Positions 49,166 to 60,220 are shown, counted from the first letter of the stretch. The stretch is 64,000 bases of DNA from an uncultured Bartonella sp. (GCA_946478235.1 CAMLBF010000003.1:186001-250000); one strand, 5' to 3'. Numbers and translations: made by a program. The notes: generated by a model from the letters alone, not told the origin.

Positions 49166-49366
49166 ATGATGGAAATTACATTGAATGTTGATGCGGCACT
49201 ATTGGAAGCTTTGAAAAAGTTTTTACATGACAATCCAACTCTTCATAATGAACAAGAGGCGGCACGTTATCTCATTCATAAATCTTTGCAAAATTTAGGA
49301 TATATCGCACACCAACCAGGGGTGGGAACCAGTCCAGATAAGTTAAACTCCAGTAATGACGATTAA
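49166..49366 (+). CDS. Small unknown protein, possibly helix-rich
   Basis: About 66 residues. The first part (MEITLNVDAALLEALKKFL) has the strand-then-helix pattern of small ribbon-helix-helix proteins, followed by a second helix (EQEAARYLIHKSLQNLG) and a disordered tail ending in NSSNDD. This resemblance is only structural; no family was recognised. ATGs at 49166 and 49169 are both possible after TGGGG. It is followed after five bases by another small ORF. Confidence 0.55.
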   Translation: MMEITLNVDAALLEALKKFLHDNPTLHNEQEAARYLIHKSLQNLGYIAHQPGVGTSPDKLNSSNDD

Positions 49367-49371
49367 TATTT

Positions 49372-49533
49372 ATGCCCGAACAATCTGATCCTGTTACAGC
49401 CGCTAGACATAGCGTCCGTAAGCGTTTTTTTATTCTTCTCGCACTCGCAATTATATTGGTTGGCCTGCTTATTTGGATGACCTTAGCTTTTTTTGATGTA
49501 ACAGGAATTGACGCGCTCAACGAAATTGTTTGA
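49372..49533 (+). CDS. 53-residue single-pass membrane protein
   Basis: A hand-translated ORF starting MPEQSDPVTAARHSVRK, with one membrane helix (about 20-41, ILLALAIILVGLLIWMTLAF) and a short tail ending DALNEIV. The positively charged stretch before the helix predicts a cytoplasmic N-terminus. It follows the preceding small gene by five bases and is probably cotranscribed. The ribosome site is weak, so translation may be coupled. Function unknown. Confidence 0.55.
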   Translation: MPEQSDPVTAARHSVRKRFFILLALAIILVGLLIWMTLAFFDVTGIDALNEIV

Positions 49534-49581
49534 AATACTATTCAAACAATTTTCCTGAAATATTAAGCTTGCACTTATCTG

Positions 49582-50280
49582 TTATTTTCCTGATACCGCT
49601 TTATTCAATTGCTGGATAATGGTCCCAACTTCAGGATTTTCGCGGCTTTTCTTTGCTGAAACAAGACATGCCTGAGACTTCAGAATGAGCCCATCCTGTA
49701 GTATTTTCAGTTTATTGGCTTTTAGCGTAGCACCTGTTGATGTGATATCAACAATCATATCGGCTGAGCCAGCAGCGGGAGCACCTTCTGTGGCTCCAAG
49801 ACTTTCAACAATTCTATAAACCTGTATACCATGTTTTTGTGAAAAAAATTGCTGGGTTAGCCGCCAGAATTTGGTTGCTATTCGCAATCTTCTACCATGG
49901 CGTTGGCGAAATTCAGCCGCGACATCATCAAGATCAGCCATTGTGACAACATCATGCCAAACTTCTGGAACGGCGACAATAACATCTGCATGTCCGAAAC
50001 CAAGCGGAATTTCCACTGTTACCCTTTCATCAGGATGAGCTAATGTCTCATGGATCAAATCTTGTCCTGTTATTCCAAGATCAATATTGCCATAGCCTAA
50101 TTCTCTGGCAATTTCAGAGGCAGATAGAAAAAGAATATCAATATTCGGGGCATTATCGACTTTAGCACGATAATGGCGTTCATCATCAGGAAGCACAACT
50201 TTGTAACCAGCATTTGCCAGTACATTTAATGTCTTTTCTTTTAATCGTCCTTTTGATGGAAGAGCTAAAGTTACTGTCAT
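49582..50280 (-). CDS. hisG: ATP phosphoribosyltransferase HisG (short form)
   Basis: HisG (232 residues) catalyses the first step of histidine synthesis, joining ATP and PRPP. The length and absence of the C-terminal regulatory domain mark the short form, which needs HisZ for activity and feedback control. The PRPP-binding region is visible as [19 protein letters not shown]. Its start overlaps hisZ by four bases, fitting a fixed subunit ratio. It ends the hisS-hisZ-hisG operon. Confidence 0.95.
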   Translation of the reverse strand: MTVTLALPSKGRLKEKTLNVLANAGYKVVLPDDERHYRAKVDNAPNIDILFLSASEIARELGYGNIDLGITGQDLIHETLAHPDERVTVEIPLGFGHADVIVAVPEVWHDVVTMADLDDVAAEFRQRHGRRLRIATKFWRLTQQFFSQKHGIQVYRIVESLGATEGAPAAGSADMIVDITSTGATLKANKLKILQDGLILKSQACLVSAKKSRENPEVGTIIQQLNKAVSGK

Positions 50281-51404
50281 TTCAATGCTTCTCCCCGACC
50301 GGCAGCGATATCGTCTGTTAATCGATCAAGCCAGATAGAAAATCCAACAGCTGGTATGGATTTTTTAGCCCCCAACATTGTCATAAGTCTGTCATAACGG
50401 CCACCACCGACAATAAATCGATTATCACGACGTACTTCATAAACAAGACCGGTATAATAATCCAATGGACGACCGAAAGCAGCATCATACCGAATATCTG
50501 AAAGCTTCACCCCTCGTTCGACAAGTGCGCTATTACGCGCTTCAAACAATGTGAGAAAATGATCGATTGGCAAATGATGTTTACGTCCAAAATCGGCCAG
50601 TTGTTGTTCTGCTTTATCAAGCGTTATTTGAATGGATAAAAACTCTTCCAATGCTTGCAAGACAGAAGGAATAAGTCGCGCAGATGATAGTTGCTGCTTT
50701 TCTAATAAACGTTTGGCAATTTCAGCAGGCGTCCGTCCTGATGAAGGTGACATATCGCCACTCAACATTTCTTCTTCCAGATAATTAATAAGCGCTTGCT
50801 CATCTTGAGCCTGCACAAGTATTTTCAATTCATCTGGTAAAAACTGCTCTTTTTTAGGGGCAGACAAGGCTTGCAACAAATTGCGCAACTGCTCCTGATT
50901 GCCAAATGCCCTCAAAAGCTTTTTTTGCCAACCGTGGGCAATGCCAAGTTCGGCTAAAATTGCAGCAAAAACAGCTTGATCGCCCAATACTATTGTATCG
51001 CCGTCACTTGGTGCTATACGAGCAATCAATTCAAGTGCATCGTAAAGAGTGCGCGCATCAGCCTCTGCTTCATTGCTGTCACCCAAATCCTCAATGCCAG
51101 CTTGGAAAAAGCTGTTTCCACCTTCACGCCGTTGACGAAAAACCTCTCCGATATAGGCATAACGATGCGGTGTATGTGTGCCATTTGCAATATGCTGCAT
51201 GCAAACAGGAATTGTGAATTCCGGTCGCAAACAAAGACTATCTCCATTTTCATTTTCAGTCATGAAAATGTTACGTCTCAAATCCTCACCTGCCATATCC
51301 AAAAACGGATCAGCCGGTTGCAATATAGGTACAGCAACCGTTGTAAGTCCCTTTTCAGAGAAAAATCTTTCCGTTTCTGTCGTCATTAGGTCAAGTTTTG
51401 TCAT
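50277..51404 (-). CDS. hisZ: ATP phosphoribosyltransferase regulatory subunit HisZ
   Basis: HisZ (375 residues) is a catalytically inactive paralogue of histidyl-tRNA synthetase that activates short HisG and senses histidine. Class II synthetase-like blocks remain, for example [13 protein letters not shown] and [20 protein letters not shown], with the C-terminal [12 protein letters not shown], but no anticodon-binding domain follows. It lies between hisS, its paralogue, and hisG, its partner. Confidence 0.93.
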   Translation of the reverse strand: MTKLDLMTTETERFFSEKGLTTVAVPILQPADPFLDMAGEDLRRNIFMTENENGDSLCLRPEFTIPVCMQHIANGTHTPHRYAYIGEVFRQRREGGNSFFQAGIEDLGDSNEAEADARTLYDALELIARIAPSDGDTIVLGDQAVFAAILAELGIAHGWQKKLLRAFGNQEQLRNLLQALSAPKKEQFLPDELKILVQAQDEQALINYLEEEMLSGDMSPSSGRTPAEIAKRLLEKQQLSSARLIPSVLQALEEFLSIQITLDKAEQQLADFGRKHHLPIDHFLTLFEARNSALVERGVKLSDIRYDAAFGRPLDYYTGLVYEVRRDNRFIVGGGRYDRLMTMLGAKKSIPAVGFSIWLDRLTDDIAAGRGEALK

Positions 51405-51422
51405 ATTGTTCGGCTCTATGTT

Positions 51423-52913
51423 TTACTTAGCCTGCTGAGCAGCAATGATTTCTCGTACAGCATTTACCAATTGGCTCTCATCTACGGTAACCTGTGCAGG
51501 ACGGCTCTCACGCCATGTCTTATTATCTTCAATCTTTTCTGAAAGCCGAGCACCCTCTACCAGATCTTTAATCTGCACTTTACCTTCAGCTCTTTCTTGA
51601 GATCCTTGTATGACAACACATGGAGCATGCCGACGGTCGGCATATTTCATTTGTGCTTTCATACCTGAACCACCGACATAAAGTTCAGCGCGTATCCCGT
51701 TATTGCGTAGTTCAGTGACCATGTGCTGATACCGCTGCAATGACTCGCTATCTTTATCCATGACAAGCACAACAACAGGCCCTATCCCGACACTAAGATC
51801 CAGCTTTCCAAGATTCTTCAATGCTGTCATCAATCTCGAAACACCGATGGAAAATCCTGTTGCCGGAACCGGCTCATCTCTGAACCGAGAAACAAGACCA
51901 TCATAACGTCCACCACCACCAACAGAACCAAAGACAACTTTCTGCCCGTCCTCATTGACAACATCGAACAGCAATTCAACTTCAAAAACTGGTCCGGTAT
52001 AATATTCCAAACCGCGAACAACAGACGGATCGATTTTGACACGTTCTGCATAACCGGCTGCATTAAACAGTGCGAGCATCTCTTGTAGTTCATTGACACC
52101 TTCGGTGCCTCTTTCACTACCGTTGACCACACGCGAAAGATTATCAAGCGTGACTGAACTATTTTCTCCGCCGGCGGAAATAAACGCGATAACCTTTTCA
52201 ACAGCGTCATCTGAAAGCTCGGCACCTTTGGTAAAGTCACCACTTTCGTCCAGACGACCTTTGCCAAGCAAGAGTTTTACACCCTCAACGCCAAACTTAT
52301 CCAATTTGTCGATTGCGCGCAAAACAGTTAGACGTTTGTCCGTGTATTTATCACCAATAAGGCCGATAAGTTCCAATACACCATCAAGAATTTTTCTATT
52401 ATTGACGCGTACAACATAATCGCCCCGATCAATGCCAAGCTGTTCCATTGTATCAGCCGCCATCATACAGATTTCAGCATCAGCGGCGACTGTCGGACTG
52501 CCTACCGTATCAGCATCAAATTGCATGAATTGACGAAAACGTCCTGGACCCGGTTTTTCATTTCTGAAAACCCAACCAGCGCGATAACTGCGATATGGTT
52601 TTGGCAAGGTTTCAAAGTTTTCTGAAAAATACCGCGCTAATGGTGCCGTCAGGTCATACCGTAGAGACATCCACTGTTCATCGTCGTCCTGAATTGAAAA
52701 TACGCCGGCATTTGGCCTGTCTTGATCCGGCAAGAATTTGCCCAATGCATCAGTATATTCAAAAATAGGTGTTTCGACCGCTTCAAAGCCATAAAGCTCA
52801 TAGACACCGCGAATAACTGACGTCATTTTTTCAGCAGCATGCAATTCTGCACTTGTACGATCTACAAAACCGCGAGGAACACGTGCTTTTGTTTTTTCTG
52901 GCTTGTCAGACAT
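51423..52913 (-). CDS. hisS: Histidyl-tRNA synthetase HisS
   Basis: HisS (496 residues) charges tRNA-His. Class II motif 2 is seen in [20 protein letters not shown], the histidine-binding loop in [17 protein letters not shown], and motif 3 in [13 protein letters not shown]-terminal anticodon-binding domain starts near residue 385. The form with [15 protein letters not shown] is that of alphaproteobacteria, some of which also have an unusual tRNA-His. It heads the operon hisS-hisZ-hisG. Confidence 0.96.
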   Translation of the reverse strand: MSDKPEKTKARVPRGFVDRTSAELHAAEKMTSVIRGVYELYGFEAVETPIFEYTDALGKFLPDQDRPNAGVFSIQDDDEQWMSLRYDLTAPLARYFSENFETLPKPYRSYRAGWVFRNEKPGPGRFRQFMQFDADTVGSPTVAADAEICMMAADTMEQLGIDRGDYVVRVNNRKILDGVLELIGLIGDKYTDKRLTVLRAIDKLDKFGVEGVKLLLGKGRLDESGDFTKGAELSDDAVEKVIAFISAGGENSSVTLDNLSRVVNGSERGTEGVNELQEMLALFNAAGYAERVKIDPSVVRGLEYYTGPVFEVELLFDVVNEDGQKVVFGSVGGGGRYDGLVSRFRDEPVPATGFSIGVSRLMTALKNLGKLDLSVGIGPVVVLVMDKDSESLQRYQHMVTELRNNGIRAELYVGGSGMKAQMKYADRRHAPCVVIQGSQERAEGKVQIKDLVEGARLSEKIEDNKTWRESRPAQVTVDESQLVNAVREIIAAQQAK

Positions 52914-53129
52914 TTCTTCCTACCGCTAACTTTACGCAATAAATTGAATTGCTGCTTTGTAACCTATTGCCACCGAGGCGGCAAGACTTGGTAAAAGGTT
53001 CAATTCCCATAATAATTTATGAATATATTCAAATTTAATAAGAAATTTGAAGTGCAACCATATATTTCAAAACAACTTATACTTTTTAAAGCATGAATTC
53101 TGGTAACAAAACTAGATTACATCAATAAA

Positions 53130-53726
53130 TTATCGACAAAAGCAGCCTTCTATATGCTCATTGACGATTCCAACAGACTGCATAAAAGCATGACAGGTTG
53201 TTGGCCCAACAAAGCTCCATCCCCGCTTTTTCAAATCTTTGGATAGTCTTGTCGATGCGGCAGATATCGGGTTTGCTATCAGTGTCGCATAATCATAGCA
53301 TTGGAATAATTCTGACGCTGGTGGTTTAAAAGACCAGAAATAATCAGATAAACTTCCTTCACTGTTTACCAATTCAATGGCTCTCAGAGCATTGTTTACC
53401 ACCGAACAAATTTTGCCTTTATGGCGGACAATCCCTGCATCTGCCACAAGGTCAGCAATTTTTGCTTCATCATAGCGAGCAATTTTTTTGTAATCAAAAT
53501 TGTCAAAAGCCGCACGAAAGTTTTCTCTTTTGCGCAAAATTGTTATCCACGACAGCCCCGATTGGAAGCCCTCAAGACAGATTTTTTCAAATAATTTATT
53601 ATCATCATAAATTGGCTTTCCCCATTCATTATCATGATAATTGCAATAGAGAGGATCACTTCCTGGCCAATAACACCTAACCTTGCTATCTTCCCCTAAA
53701 ATAAGTCCATCCGCTAATTTGCTCAA
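53130..53726 (-). CDS. tag: DNA-3-methyladenine glycosylase I (Tag)
   Basis: Tag (198 residues) removes 3-methyladenine from alkylated DNA. The N-terminal zinc and active-site region ([20 protein letters not shown]) and the segment [19 protein letters not shown] are typical. The C-terminal zinc ligands lie in [18 protein letters not shown]. Its start overlaps xseA by four bases, so it is cotranscribed with another DNA-repair enzyme. A short basic extension precedes the conserved domain. Confidence 0.94.
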   Translation of the reverse strand: MSKLADGLILGEDSKVRCYWPGSDPLYCNYHDNEWGKPIYDDNKLFEKICLEGFQSGLSWITILRKRENFRAAFDNFDYKKIARYDEAKIADLVADAGIVRHKGKICSVVNNALRAIELVNSEGSLSDYFWSFKPPASELFQCYDYATLIANPISAASTRLSKDLKKRGWSFVGPTTCHAFMQSVGIVNEHIEGCFCR

Positions 53727-55294
53727 AATAAATCCCCCTGCTGTCCTGTATCTGGTGTCTGTCTTTTGTTTTTCTTGGTTTGTCTGGTTCCTTGGTGAGA
53801 TGTTGTTGCATCAACAATATCATCAGCAAATTTTATTTTTATCTGCCCATTCTCCGGTAACTGGTTCGCCCGTTTCACGGGAGTTTTATTGTCATCTAAT
53901 ACTAGCGCAAACCCTCGTTCCAATATTTTTGTATAAGACACCGAGTTCAACAGCCGTTTTGACGTCATGAGGCGTTGTTCGTTTTTTTCCACCAGCTGCA
54001 AAAAAGCATTCCTTAAACGCGCATGATAAAACTTGTTTGCTTCTTTATGCTGATCTATCGCATTTATAATCAGACGAGGGCTAAGATTTTTTTGCAACAC
54101 TTCCAAATATTGGCGCCGTTTATCGGTTACAGCGGTGAAAGCTTGAACAAATCGCTGTGTGATATGCAGTTTTCTTTGCGCATAGCGTTCAGTTAAATTA
54201 ACAATCAGATGCGGCGACAAACTTCTGGTCAAGACATTGAACATTTGCCGTTTTCGGTCATTATTGACAATTAATGCCCGTTCTAAGCGGCTAGCAACAT
54301 CATCAAAATGCCGACGCGGCAATGCAAGCAACTGATCAATAGTCGGCAATACACGGCTGATGCCCAGCAATTTTTGCCGCCTGAAATCAAACTGCCGTGA
54401 AAGACTACTACGCAATCGTGCGTGCAAAGATGCAAGTTCTGCTTGCAAATCTGCTTTTACCGGCACAGACATTTCTGCTGCACCCGTTGGCGTTGGCGCC
54501 CTAACATCTGCTGCATAGTCAACAAGTGTCCAATCTGTTTCATGGCCAACAGCAGAGATAACAGGTATATAGGAATGCGCTACTGCCCTTACGACTTCCT
54601 CGTCGTTAAAGCCCCACAAATCCTCCAAGCTTCCGCCACCACGTGCCACAATGATTAAATCAGGTTTCGGAATATCGTCTGTGTCACTTACCGAGTTAAA
54701 GCCTCTAACTGCCGCTGCCACCTCTTCCCCACATGTTTCGCCCTGCACGCGCACCGGCCAAACAATAATATGAAGCGGAAAACGATCGGAAATACGATGG
54801 ATAATATCGCGAATAACGGCACCTGTCGGCGATGTTACAACGCCTATTACACGCGGCATAAAAGGTATAAGTTGTTTATTAGCTTCGTCAAATAAACCTT
54901 CAGCCGATAATTTTTGCTTACGTGCTTCCAACAAAGCCATCAAAGCACCAGCGCCTGCTGGTTCAATATTTTCAATGACAATCTGATATTTGGACGTTCC
55001 GGGATAGGTTGTCAGTTTTCCGGTTGCGATAACTTCCATGCCTTCTTCAGGAGGAAATTTTAACTTTGCCATTGTGCCACGCCAGATAACAGCTTCCAGT
55101 CTGGCCTTGTCATCTTTCAATGCAAAATATGCGTGCCCCGAAGCATGTGGCCCACGATATCCCGATATTTCTCCTCTTACACGCACGTGCCCGAAAGCGT
55201 CTTCAACTGTTCTTTTCAACGCTCCCGATATTTCCGATACAGTAAATTCTACCGCATTGGTCGCATTCGTCGTTTCAGTGAAAAAATCCGTCAT
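53723..55294 (-). CDS. xseA: Exodeoxyribonuclease VII large subunit XseA
   Basis: XseA (523 residues) is the catalytic subunit of exonuclease VII, which degrades single-stranded DNA. The N-terminal OB fold ([19 protein letters not shown]), the catalytic core with [14 protein letters not shown] and [18 protein letters not shown], and a long helical coiled-coil region (about 280-450) are all present. The C-terminal lysine-rich tail is longer than usual. The small subunit gene xseB is not in the window. Confidence 0.95.
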   Translation of the reverse strand: MTDFFTETTNATNAVEFTVSEISGALKRTVEDAFGHVRVRGEISGYRGPHASGHAYFALKDDKARLEAVIWRGTMAKLKFPPEEGMEVIATGKLTTYPGTSKYQIVIENIEPAGAGALMALLEARKQKLSAEGLFDEANKQLIPFMPRVIGVVTSPTGAVIRDIIHRISDRFPLHIIVWPVRVQGETCGEEVAAAVRGFNSVSDTDDIPKPDLIIVARGGGSLEDLWGFNDEEVVRAVAHSYIPVISAVGHETDWTLVDYAADVRAPTPTGAAEMSVPVKADLQAELASLHARLRSSLSRQFDFRRQKLLGISRVLPTIDQLLALPRRHFDDVASRLERALIVNNDRKRQMFNVLTRSLSPHLIVNLTERYAQRKLHITQRFVQAFTAVTDKRRQYLEVLQKNLSPRLIINAIDQHKEANKFYHARLRNAFLQLVEKNEQRLMTSKRLLNSVSYTKILERGFALVLDDNKTPVKRANQLPENGQIKIKFADDIVDATTSHQGTRQTKKNKRQTPDTGQQGDLF

Positions 55295-55473
55295 AGCAAA
55301 TTATTCTGTCCTTTATTGCGGCTTAAGTTCCGTCTTTTATTACGACAGACACCTTGATGTTGCAGCCTTACCTATGCGCGTTTTTCCTGAACATAGCAAA
55401 ACTTTTTACTCGATATTTTATGGAACTATCTAGCGAATACAATGTTTTGTTTCAATAAATGAAGGAGAATAAA

Positions 55474-55605
55474 ATGGATAAGATGCCGGTTAACCACGAG
55501 CGTGTTTCTGCTACAGCCAAGAAAGTTACCCCTGTTTTAAAAGGGGGAAAATTGCAAGAGGAAGTTGAGAAACAGAAAAAAGGTACCAAATCACATAAAA
55601 AATAA
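55474..55605 (+). CDS. 43-residue basic protein of unknown function
   Basis: A short hand-translated ORF starting MDKMPVNHERVSATAKK and ending in KKGTKSHKK. About a third of the residues are lysine, arginine or histidine, and there is no hydrophobic segment, so it is cytoplasmic and may bind nucleic acid. GAAGGAG is placed seven bases before the ATG, a stronger ribosome site than most in the window. An ORF in another frame starting inside it has no ribosome site. Confidence 0.6.
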   Translation: MDKMPVNHERVSATAKKVTPVLKGGKLQEEVEKQKKGTKSHKK

Positions 55606-55810
55606 TCTGAAACGCCTCATAACTGGTTTTATCTTATGGGGAATGTTTCTTTTTAAGATAAATTGGGGAGAAAATTGTTTTTTTAAAAAATTTACGTTAC
55701 CCGTCTCTGAAGCATTTATACCGTCTATCGGCCGCCAAACTTTGTTCCCATTGAATAAATAATGTCTTTATCTTACTTTGAAGCATCCTTTTGAAGTTTA
55801 GGAAACAAAT

Positions 55811-56077
55811 ATGTCAAAACCGGTTAATTCGTTGTTGGGTGATACGCCTAGTCGTGTGATCATTAAGCTTGTTGTTTTTTCACTTCTCGTTGGTGTGTTT
55901 ATGACCTTGTTAGGGTGGACACCGATGGACGTGGTGTGGAAAATATATAATTTTTTCACCTCTCTATGGTCGATGGGCTTTTCTGCATTTTCAAAACTAT
56001 TTGATGTGATATTGGTTGGTGCTGCAGTTGTTGTTCCTGTATTTATCATCATGCGTATTCTAAGCTGGATCCGCTAA
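55811..56077 (+). CDS. DUF6460-type small membrane protein
   Basis: An 88-residue integral membrane protein with two helices (about 17-36, IIKLVVFSLLVGVFMTLLGW; about 63-84, DVILVGAAVVVPVFIIMRIL). The pattern LLGDTPSRVIIKL, then GWTPMDVVWKIYNFF, matches a small rhizobial family that I recall as DUF6460. The function is not known. AGGAAAC precedes the ATG. It stands alone. Confidence 0.75.
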   Translation: MSKPVNSLLGDTPSRVIIKLVVFSLLVGVFMTLLGWTPMDVVWKIYNFFTSLWSMGFSAFSKLFDVILVGAAVVVPVFIIMRILSWIR

Positions 56078-56315
56078 AAATAGCTTTTATGGTAGCGTTA
56101 ACCGCATATCTGAAAGCCAAGATCCAATAAGCTACAAGCAATGCAATCCTATCGAGGTTCCAGTTAATATGTCTGGGGAGACAGACTTTGGGATATCAAC
56201 ATCGCAATTTCCAGTGCATTGTTTAGAGCTTATCTAATTGGCATATTGTATTACAATGCAAGCAAAACTAGAATTTTAAAACTGGCAAAATTCTTTATTT
56301 TTATCAGGTGATATC

Positions 56316-56768
56316 GTGCTCACACGTAGAAATTTTTTCATTGCATCTGGCGCCTTATTGATAAGTGCTGCTGATATAAATCTGTCTTGGGCTGCTGATG
56401 AAGCAACAACATTGCTCAATGCTCTGCGTGCTGAAAATGGGCGTGGTCCTCTTGAGCCTGATAGTCAATTGGAAAAAATGGCGCAAGATCAAGCAAATCG
56501 CATGGCGGAGGCTGGAAAAGTTGCCCATACGGTAAGTTTCGGCAATGATTTTGTGACCCGTTTACGGCGGTTTGGTATCCGTGGGGTTGCCGGTGAAAAT
56601 CTTTGTGCCGGACGTTCCGATATTGCTGCAGCCTATAAAGTATGGATGAATTCTCCCGGACACCGTGAAAATATGCTTTATCCCAATTTTCATCGGTTTG
56701 GTTTAGCAAAAGCTACTTCAGCAAAACGGCCGAATTATATCTATTGGGCTATCGAATTCCAACGTTAA
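56316..56768 (+). CDS. CAP/SCP-domain secreted protein
   Basis: A 150-residue protein with an N-terminal twin-arginine-containing leader (LTRRNFFIASGALLISAA, residues 2-19, cleavage after about 27) and a CAP domain. Family motifs are LNALRAENGRGPLEPD, then GENLCAG and SPGHRENMLYPNFHRFG. CAP proteins are exported and often bind lipids or peptidoglycan; the bacterial role is unclear. The start is GTG at 56316, preceded by AGGTG. The two adjacent arginines could make it a Tat substrate. Confidence 0.85.
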   Translation: MLTRRNFFIASGALLISAADINLSWAADEATTLLNALRAENGRGPLEPDSQLEKMAQDQANRMAEAGKVAHTVSFGNDFVTRLRRFGIRGVAGENLCAGRSDIAAAYKVWMNSPGHRENMLYPNFHRFGLAKATSAKRPNYIYWAIEFQR

Positions 56769-56871
56769 ACTAATTTTACGCCTATAAAGAATTTCGATTT
56801 CAGATCACATAGGCGCGGTCGTTTTATGGGCCTACGATAATGCTTGCAGCTTTCTATCGATACAAATGCAA

Positions 56872-57657
56872 CTATTTTTTATATCTGATGCGCTTCCACT
56901 TTCCACGTGTAAAGAGGTTGATGTAACCACCCCATATACCGATTTTTGCCCGTGAACCGATTCGCTTGATTTCTCGATAATATGTTTGAAAAAATGTGCG
57001 TTTTTGTTTCTTATTGCTCTTTAATTTAAACCGCTCATCTTCCAAAGTACTCGCAAGATTGGCTTGTCTCACAATAGCTGGATCAATTTGCCATATGCTA
57101 AATTTTTCAAAAATACGAAATTTTGGGCTAAATATAAAATGGTCAAACGGCACTGTGGCCTGTTCCATAAGCTCTACCAATTTTTTAGCTGCCGGTTTTG
57201 AAATAATATAGGCGGCAGCCATAATATGCCGGCTTTTTAGCGGGGCGACCGAATAGTCATCTTGCAAAGTCACTGGTTTTCCTAGCCAAACCTTTTTGCC
57301 ATGTGTTTCAATTTTTACAATCTCGGCTGAATGTGGAATCCAGCTATCATCTGACAAAAATTTCTTTGCGTCTGTTGAAAGCTCAACATCATCTTCAAAT
57401 ATAGCGGCATAATTGTCATCGCCTGATGCGATATATTGCAAAGCTAACTTATGGCTTAAAAAACACGCAATTTCACCACGTGTAAGTGGTTCATACCAAA
57501 GCCTTTGTTTGGTGAGATTAGCAATGCAGGCGTCATCCAGTGTTCTTCCATCAACGGCTGGAATTCGGGTAAACTGCAAATTAAAAGATGAAAAAATTCC
57601 GTCCAAGCGTTGCAATCGCTCTGGCGAACGATCAAGGTTGATCACATATAATTTCAT
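56872..57657 (-). CDS. Glycosyltransferase family 25 (LPS biosynthesis type)
   Basis: A 261-residue glycosyltransferase. The N-terminal VINLDRSPERLQRL and the metal-binding acidic cluster IFEDDVEL (acidic residues at 88-90) are characteristic of GT25 enzymes, such as LpsA/LgtB/Lex1. These add sugars to the lipo-oligosaccharide core. The C-terminal 60 residues are very basic. I took the ATG at 57657; a GTG four codons upstream is also open. The acceptor sugar cannot be inferred. Confidence 0.87.
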   Translation of the reverse strand: MKLYVINLDRSPERLQRLDGIFSSFNLQFTRIPAVDGRTLDDACIANLTKQRLWYEPLTRGEIACFLSHKLALQYIASGDDNYAAIFEDDVELSTDAKKFLSDDSWIPHSAEIVKIETHGKKVWLGKPVTLQDDYSVAPLKSRHIMAAAYIISKPAAKKLVELMEQATVPFDHFIFSPKFRIFEKFSIWQIDPAIVRQANLASTLEDERFKLKSNKKQKRTFFQTYYREIKRIGSRAKIGIWGGYINLFTRGKWKRIRYKK

Positions 57658-57725
57658 AACTGTTCTCACCGCTCACTTGGCGAATTATATTAGCTTCATT
57701 AGATAGGTTTTATAGCGAGCGATCA

Positions 57726-60215
57726 ATGTCTTTTACAACAAAAACCGATACTACCTTTTTACCAGACCAATTCAAAAACTGGTTTTCTAAAAAAGGCTGG
57801 CATTTACGGCCCCATCAATTGGCATTGTTAGAACGCACGCAAGCACAACAATCAACACTCCTTATAGCCCCAACAGGTGCGGGTAAAACACTTGCCGGTT
57901 TTTTACCATCATTAATTGACATTCATGACAAAAAAACGGCGCATAACCTTCATACTCTTTATATTTCTCCGTTAAAAGCATTAGCAGAAGACATTCATCG
58001 TAATCTCGCAACACCTGTAGAAGAGATGGGGTTAAACATAAAAATTGAAACGCGTACCGGCGATACTCCGCAATATAAAAGACAACGGCAAAAAACTAAT
58101 CCTCCCGATATTTTGTTAACAACGCCTGAGCAACTTTCGCTTATTCTCGCATCTCATGAGGCAGAAACCGTCTTTCAGATGCTTGATACCGTTATTTTTG
58201 ATGAATTACATGCTTTGGTAACCTCTAAACGAGGACAACTTCTTAGCCTTGCTATGAGCAGGCTCAGAACATTACGACCAGATCTCAAAACAATAGGTCT
58301 ATCTGCCACAGTTTCCGATCCAGACTCGTTGCGGCGTTGGCTTGTAAGCCAAAACAAACAACGCCCGATGGCGGGCTTGATAACAGTGGAAGGTGGCGCA
58401 AAACCAGAAATTACAATTCTGCATAGCTCGGATAATATTCCTTGGGCAGGACATTCTGCCCGCTATGCCATTAAAGACATATTGGCTCTAATCCAAAAAG
58501 CTAAAACTGCATTAATCTTCGTGAATACGCGGTCTCAAGCAGAAATGCTTTTTCAAGAATTATGGCACTTGAATGAAGAGAATCTTCCTATTGCATTGCA
58601 TCATGGTTCATTAGATGTAGGCCAACGCCGCCGCGTGGAAGAAGCAATGGCAAGTAATAAATTGCGTGCTGTTGTCGCAACGTCCACACTTGATTTAGGT
58701 ATTGACTGGGGCGATATCGATTTGGTCATACATGTGGGTGCACCAAAAGGGGCAAGTCGTTTGGCGCAACGAATTGGGCGCGCCAATCACCGCATGGATG
58801 AGCCTAGTCAGGCAGTGCTGGTTCCTGCAAACTGTTTTGAAGTGCTAGAATGCCAAGCGGCACTTAATGCCAATTATATCGGAGCGCAGGATAGCCAACC
58901 GTTACAGGACGGAGCCATTGACGTTCTTGCCCAGCATATTTTGGGTATGGCGTGTGCTGCACCATTTGATGCTGACATACTTTATCAAGAAATCTTGAGT
59001 GCTGAACCATATTCTACTCTTTCACGCGAAATTTTTGATAGAACACTGGAATTTGTTGCAACCGGTGGTTATGCGCTCAGAGCCTATGACCAATATGCCA
59101 AAATCCGTCGTACCAAAGATGGTCTTTGGCGTATCAGCCATCCACGCATTGCCCAGCAATACCGCCTCAATATGGGAACGATTATTGAAGCGGCAGAATT
59201 GAATGTTCGGCTTATAAAATCTGGCCGCGCGAAAAGTGCAATTGGCGGGAAAATGCTTGGACGTATTGAGGAAAATTTCTTGGAAAGTCTCACACAAGGC
59301 GATACATTCATTTTTGGTGGGCATATCTTATGTTTTGAAGGTATTCGAGAAAACGAATGCTATGTCAGTCTTTCCAATAAAACCGAAGCACGTGTACCCA
59401 GTTATATGGGCGGCAGATTTCCTCTATCGACATATCTTGCTTCACAAGTTCGCCAAATTCTGGCGGATCCCAAGCAATGGCATGTATTACCGCAACAGGT
59501 TAGAAAATGGCTTGAACAACAAAAACGGTTTTCGCGCTTACCCAAAACCAATGAATTGTTGATCGAAACATTCAATGAAAAAAACCGTTCCTTTTTGGTT
59601 GCTTATCCATTTGAAGGAAGGCTTGCGCACCAAACACTTGGAATGTTGTTAACGCGCAGACTTGAGCGCGCCAATATGCACCCTATTGGGTTTGTTGCGA
59701 CCGATTATTCCATCGGGCTTTGGGCTTTAAACGATATGGGAGAGGCTATTCATAAGGGTCATTTACCTTTACGACAATTATTTGATGAAGATATGCTGGG
59801 GGATGATCTCGAAGCATGGTTGGACGAAAGTTATCTTCTTAAACGATCATTCCGAAATTGTGCGATGATTGCCGGGCTGATAGAACGCCGTCATCCAGGA
59901 AAAGAAAAAACCGGACGGCAAGTAACTGTATCGACAGACCTTATATTTGATGTTTTGCGCACCCATGAACCTGACCACATTTTATTACAAGCAACACGAC
60001 AAGACGCAGCCCGCGGATTATTGGATATAAAAAGACTGGGAGATATGTTGGCACGGATAAAAAACCATATTATCCATCAAGCTGTTGATAAAATGTCGCC
60101 TCTTGCGCTACCAGTTATGTTAGAGATAGGGAAGGAAATGATTCCCGGCAGTGCAGCTGATCAGGTTTTGTCGGAAGCTGCAGAAGAACTTATTCACACC
60201 ATGTTGGAAAATTAG
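57726..60215 (+). CDS. Ligase-associated DEXH-box helicase (Lhr-like)
   Basis: An 829-residue superfamily 2 helicase. Walker A is PTGAGKT (49-55), Walker B DELH (159-162), motif III SATVSDP. The helicase C domain with RIGRANHRMDEPSQ follows, then the large C-terminal Lhr-type extension. TIGR04121-type helicases are part of a repair group with an ATP-dependent DNA ligase, a beta-lactamase-fold exonuclease and PdeM. Here only pdeM follows, five bases later. It is divergent from the GT25 gene. Confidence 0.92.
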   Translation: MSFTTKTDTTFLPDQFKNWFSKKGWHLRPHQLALLERTQAQQSTLLIAPTGAGKTLAGFLPSLIDIHDKKTAHNLHTLYISPLKALAEDIHRNLATPVEEMGLNIKIETRTGDTPQYKRQRQKTNPPDILLTTPEQLSLILASHEAETVFQMLDTVIFDELHALVTSKRGQLLSLAMSRLRTLRPDLKTIGLSATVSDPDSLRRWLVSQNKQRPMAGLITVEGGAKPEITILHSSDNIPWAGHSARYAIKDILALIQKAKTALIFVNTRSQAEMLFQELWHLNEENLPIALHHGSLDVGQRRRVEEAMASNKLRAVVATSTLDLGIDWGDIDLVIHVGAPKGASRLAQRIGRANHRMDEPSQAVLVPANCFEVLECQAALNANYIGAQDSQPLQDGAIDVLAQHILGMACAAPFDADILYQEILSAEPYSTLSREIFDRTLEFVATGGYALRAYDQYAKIRRTKDGLWRISHPRIAQQYRLNMGTIIEAAELNVRLIKSGRAKSAIGGKMLGRIEENFLESLTQGDTFIFGGHILCFEGIRENECYVSLSNKTEARVPSYMGGRFPLSTYLASQVRQILADPKQWHVLPQQVRKWLEQQKRFSRLPKTNELLIETFNEKNRSFLVAYPFEGRLAHQTLGMLLTRRLERANMHPIGFVATDYSIGLWALNDMGEAIHKGHLPLRQLFDEDMLGDDLEAWLDESYLLKRSFRNCAMIAGLIERRHPGKEKTGRQVTVSTDLIFDVLRTHEPDHILLQATRQDAARGLLDIKRLGDMLARIKNHIIHQAVDKMSPLALPVMLEIGKEMIPGSAADQVLSEAAEELIHTMLEN

Positions 60216-60220
60216 GTCAC

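Noticed and set aside
52960-53015. tRNA-like GGTTCAATTCC downstream of a GGCGGCAAG segment
   Set aside because: Only the T-arm-like sequence is present. I could not form an acceptor stem, anticodon arm or D arm around it.
55565-55762. 65-codon plus-strand ORF overlapping the 43-codon basic gene
   Set aside because: It has no ribosome site and begins inside a better-supported ORF; its hydrophobic stretch is low-complexity AT-rich DNA.
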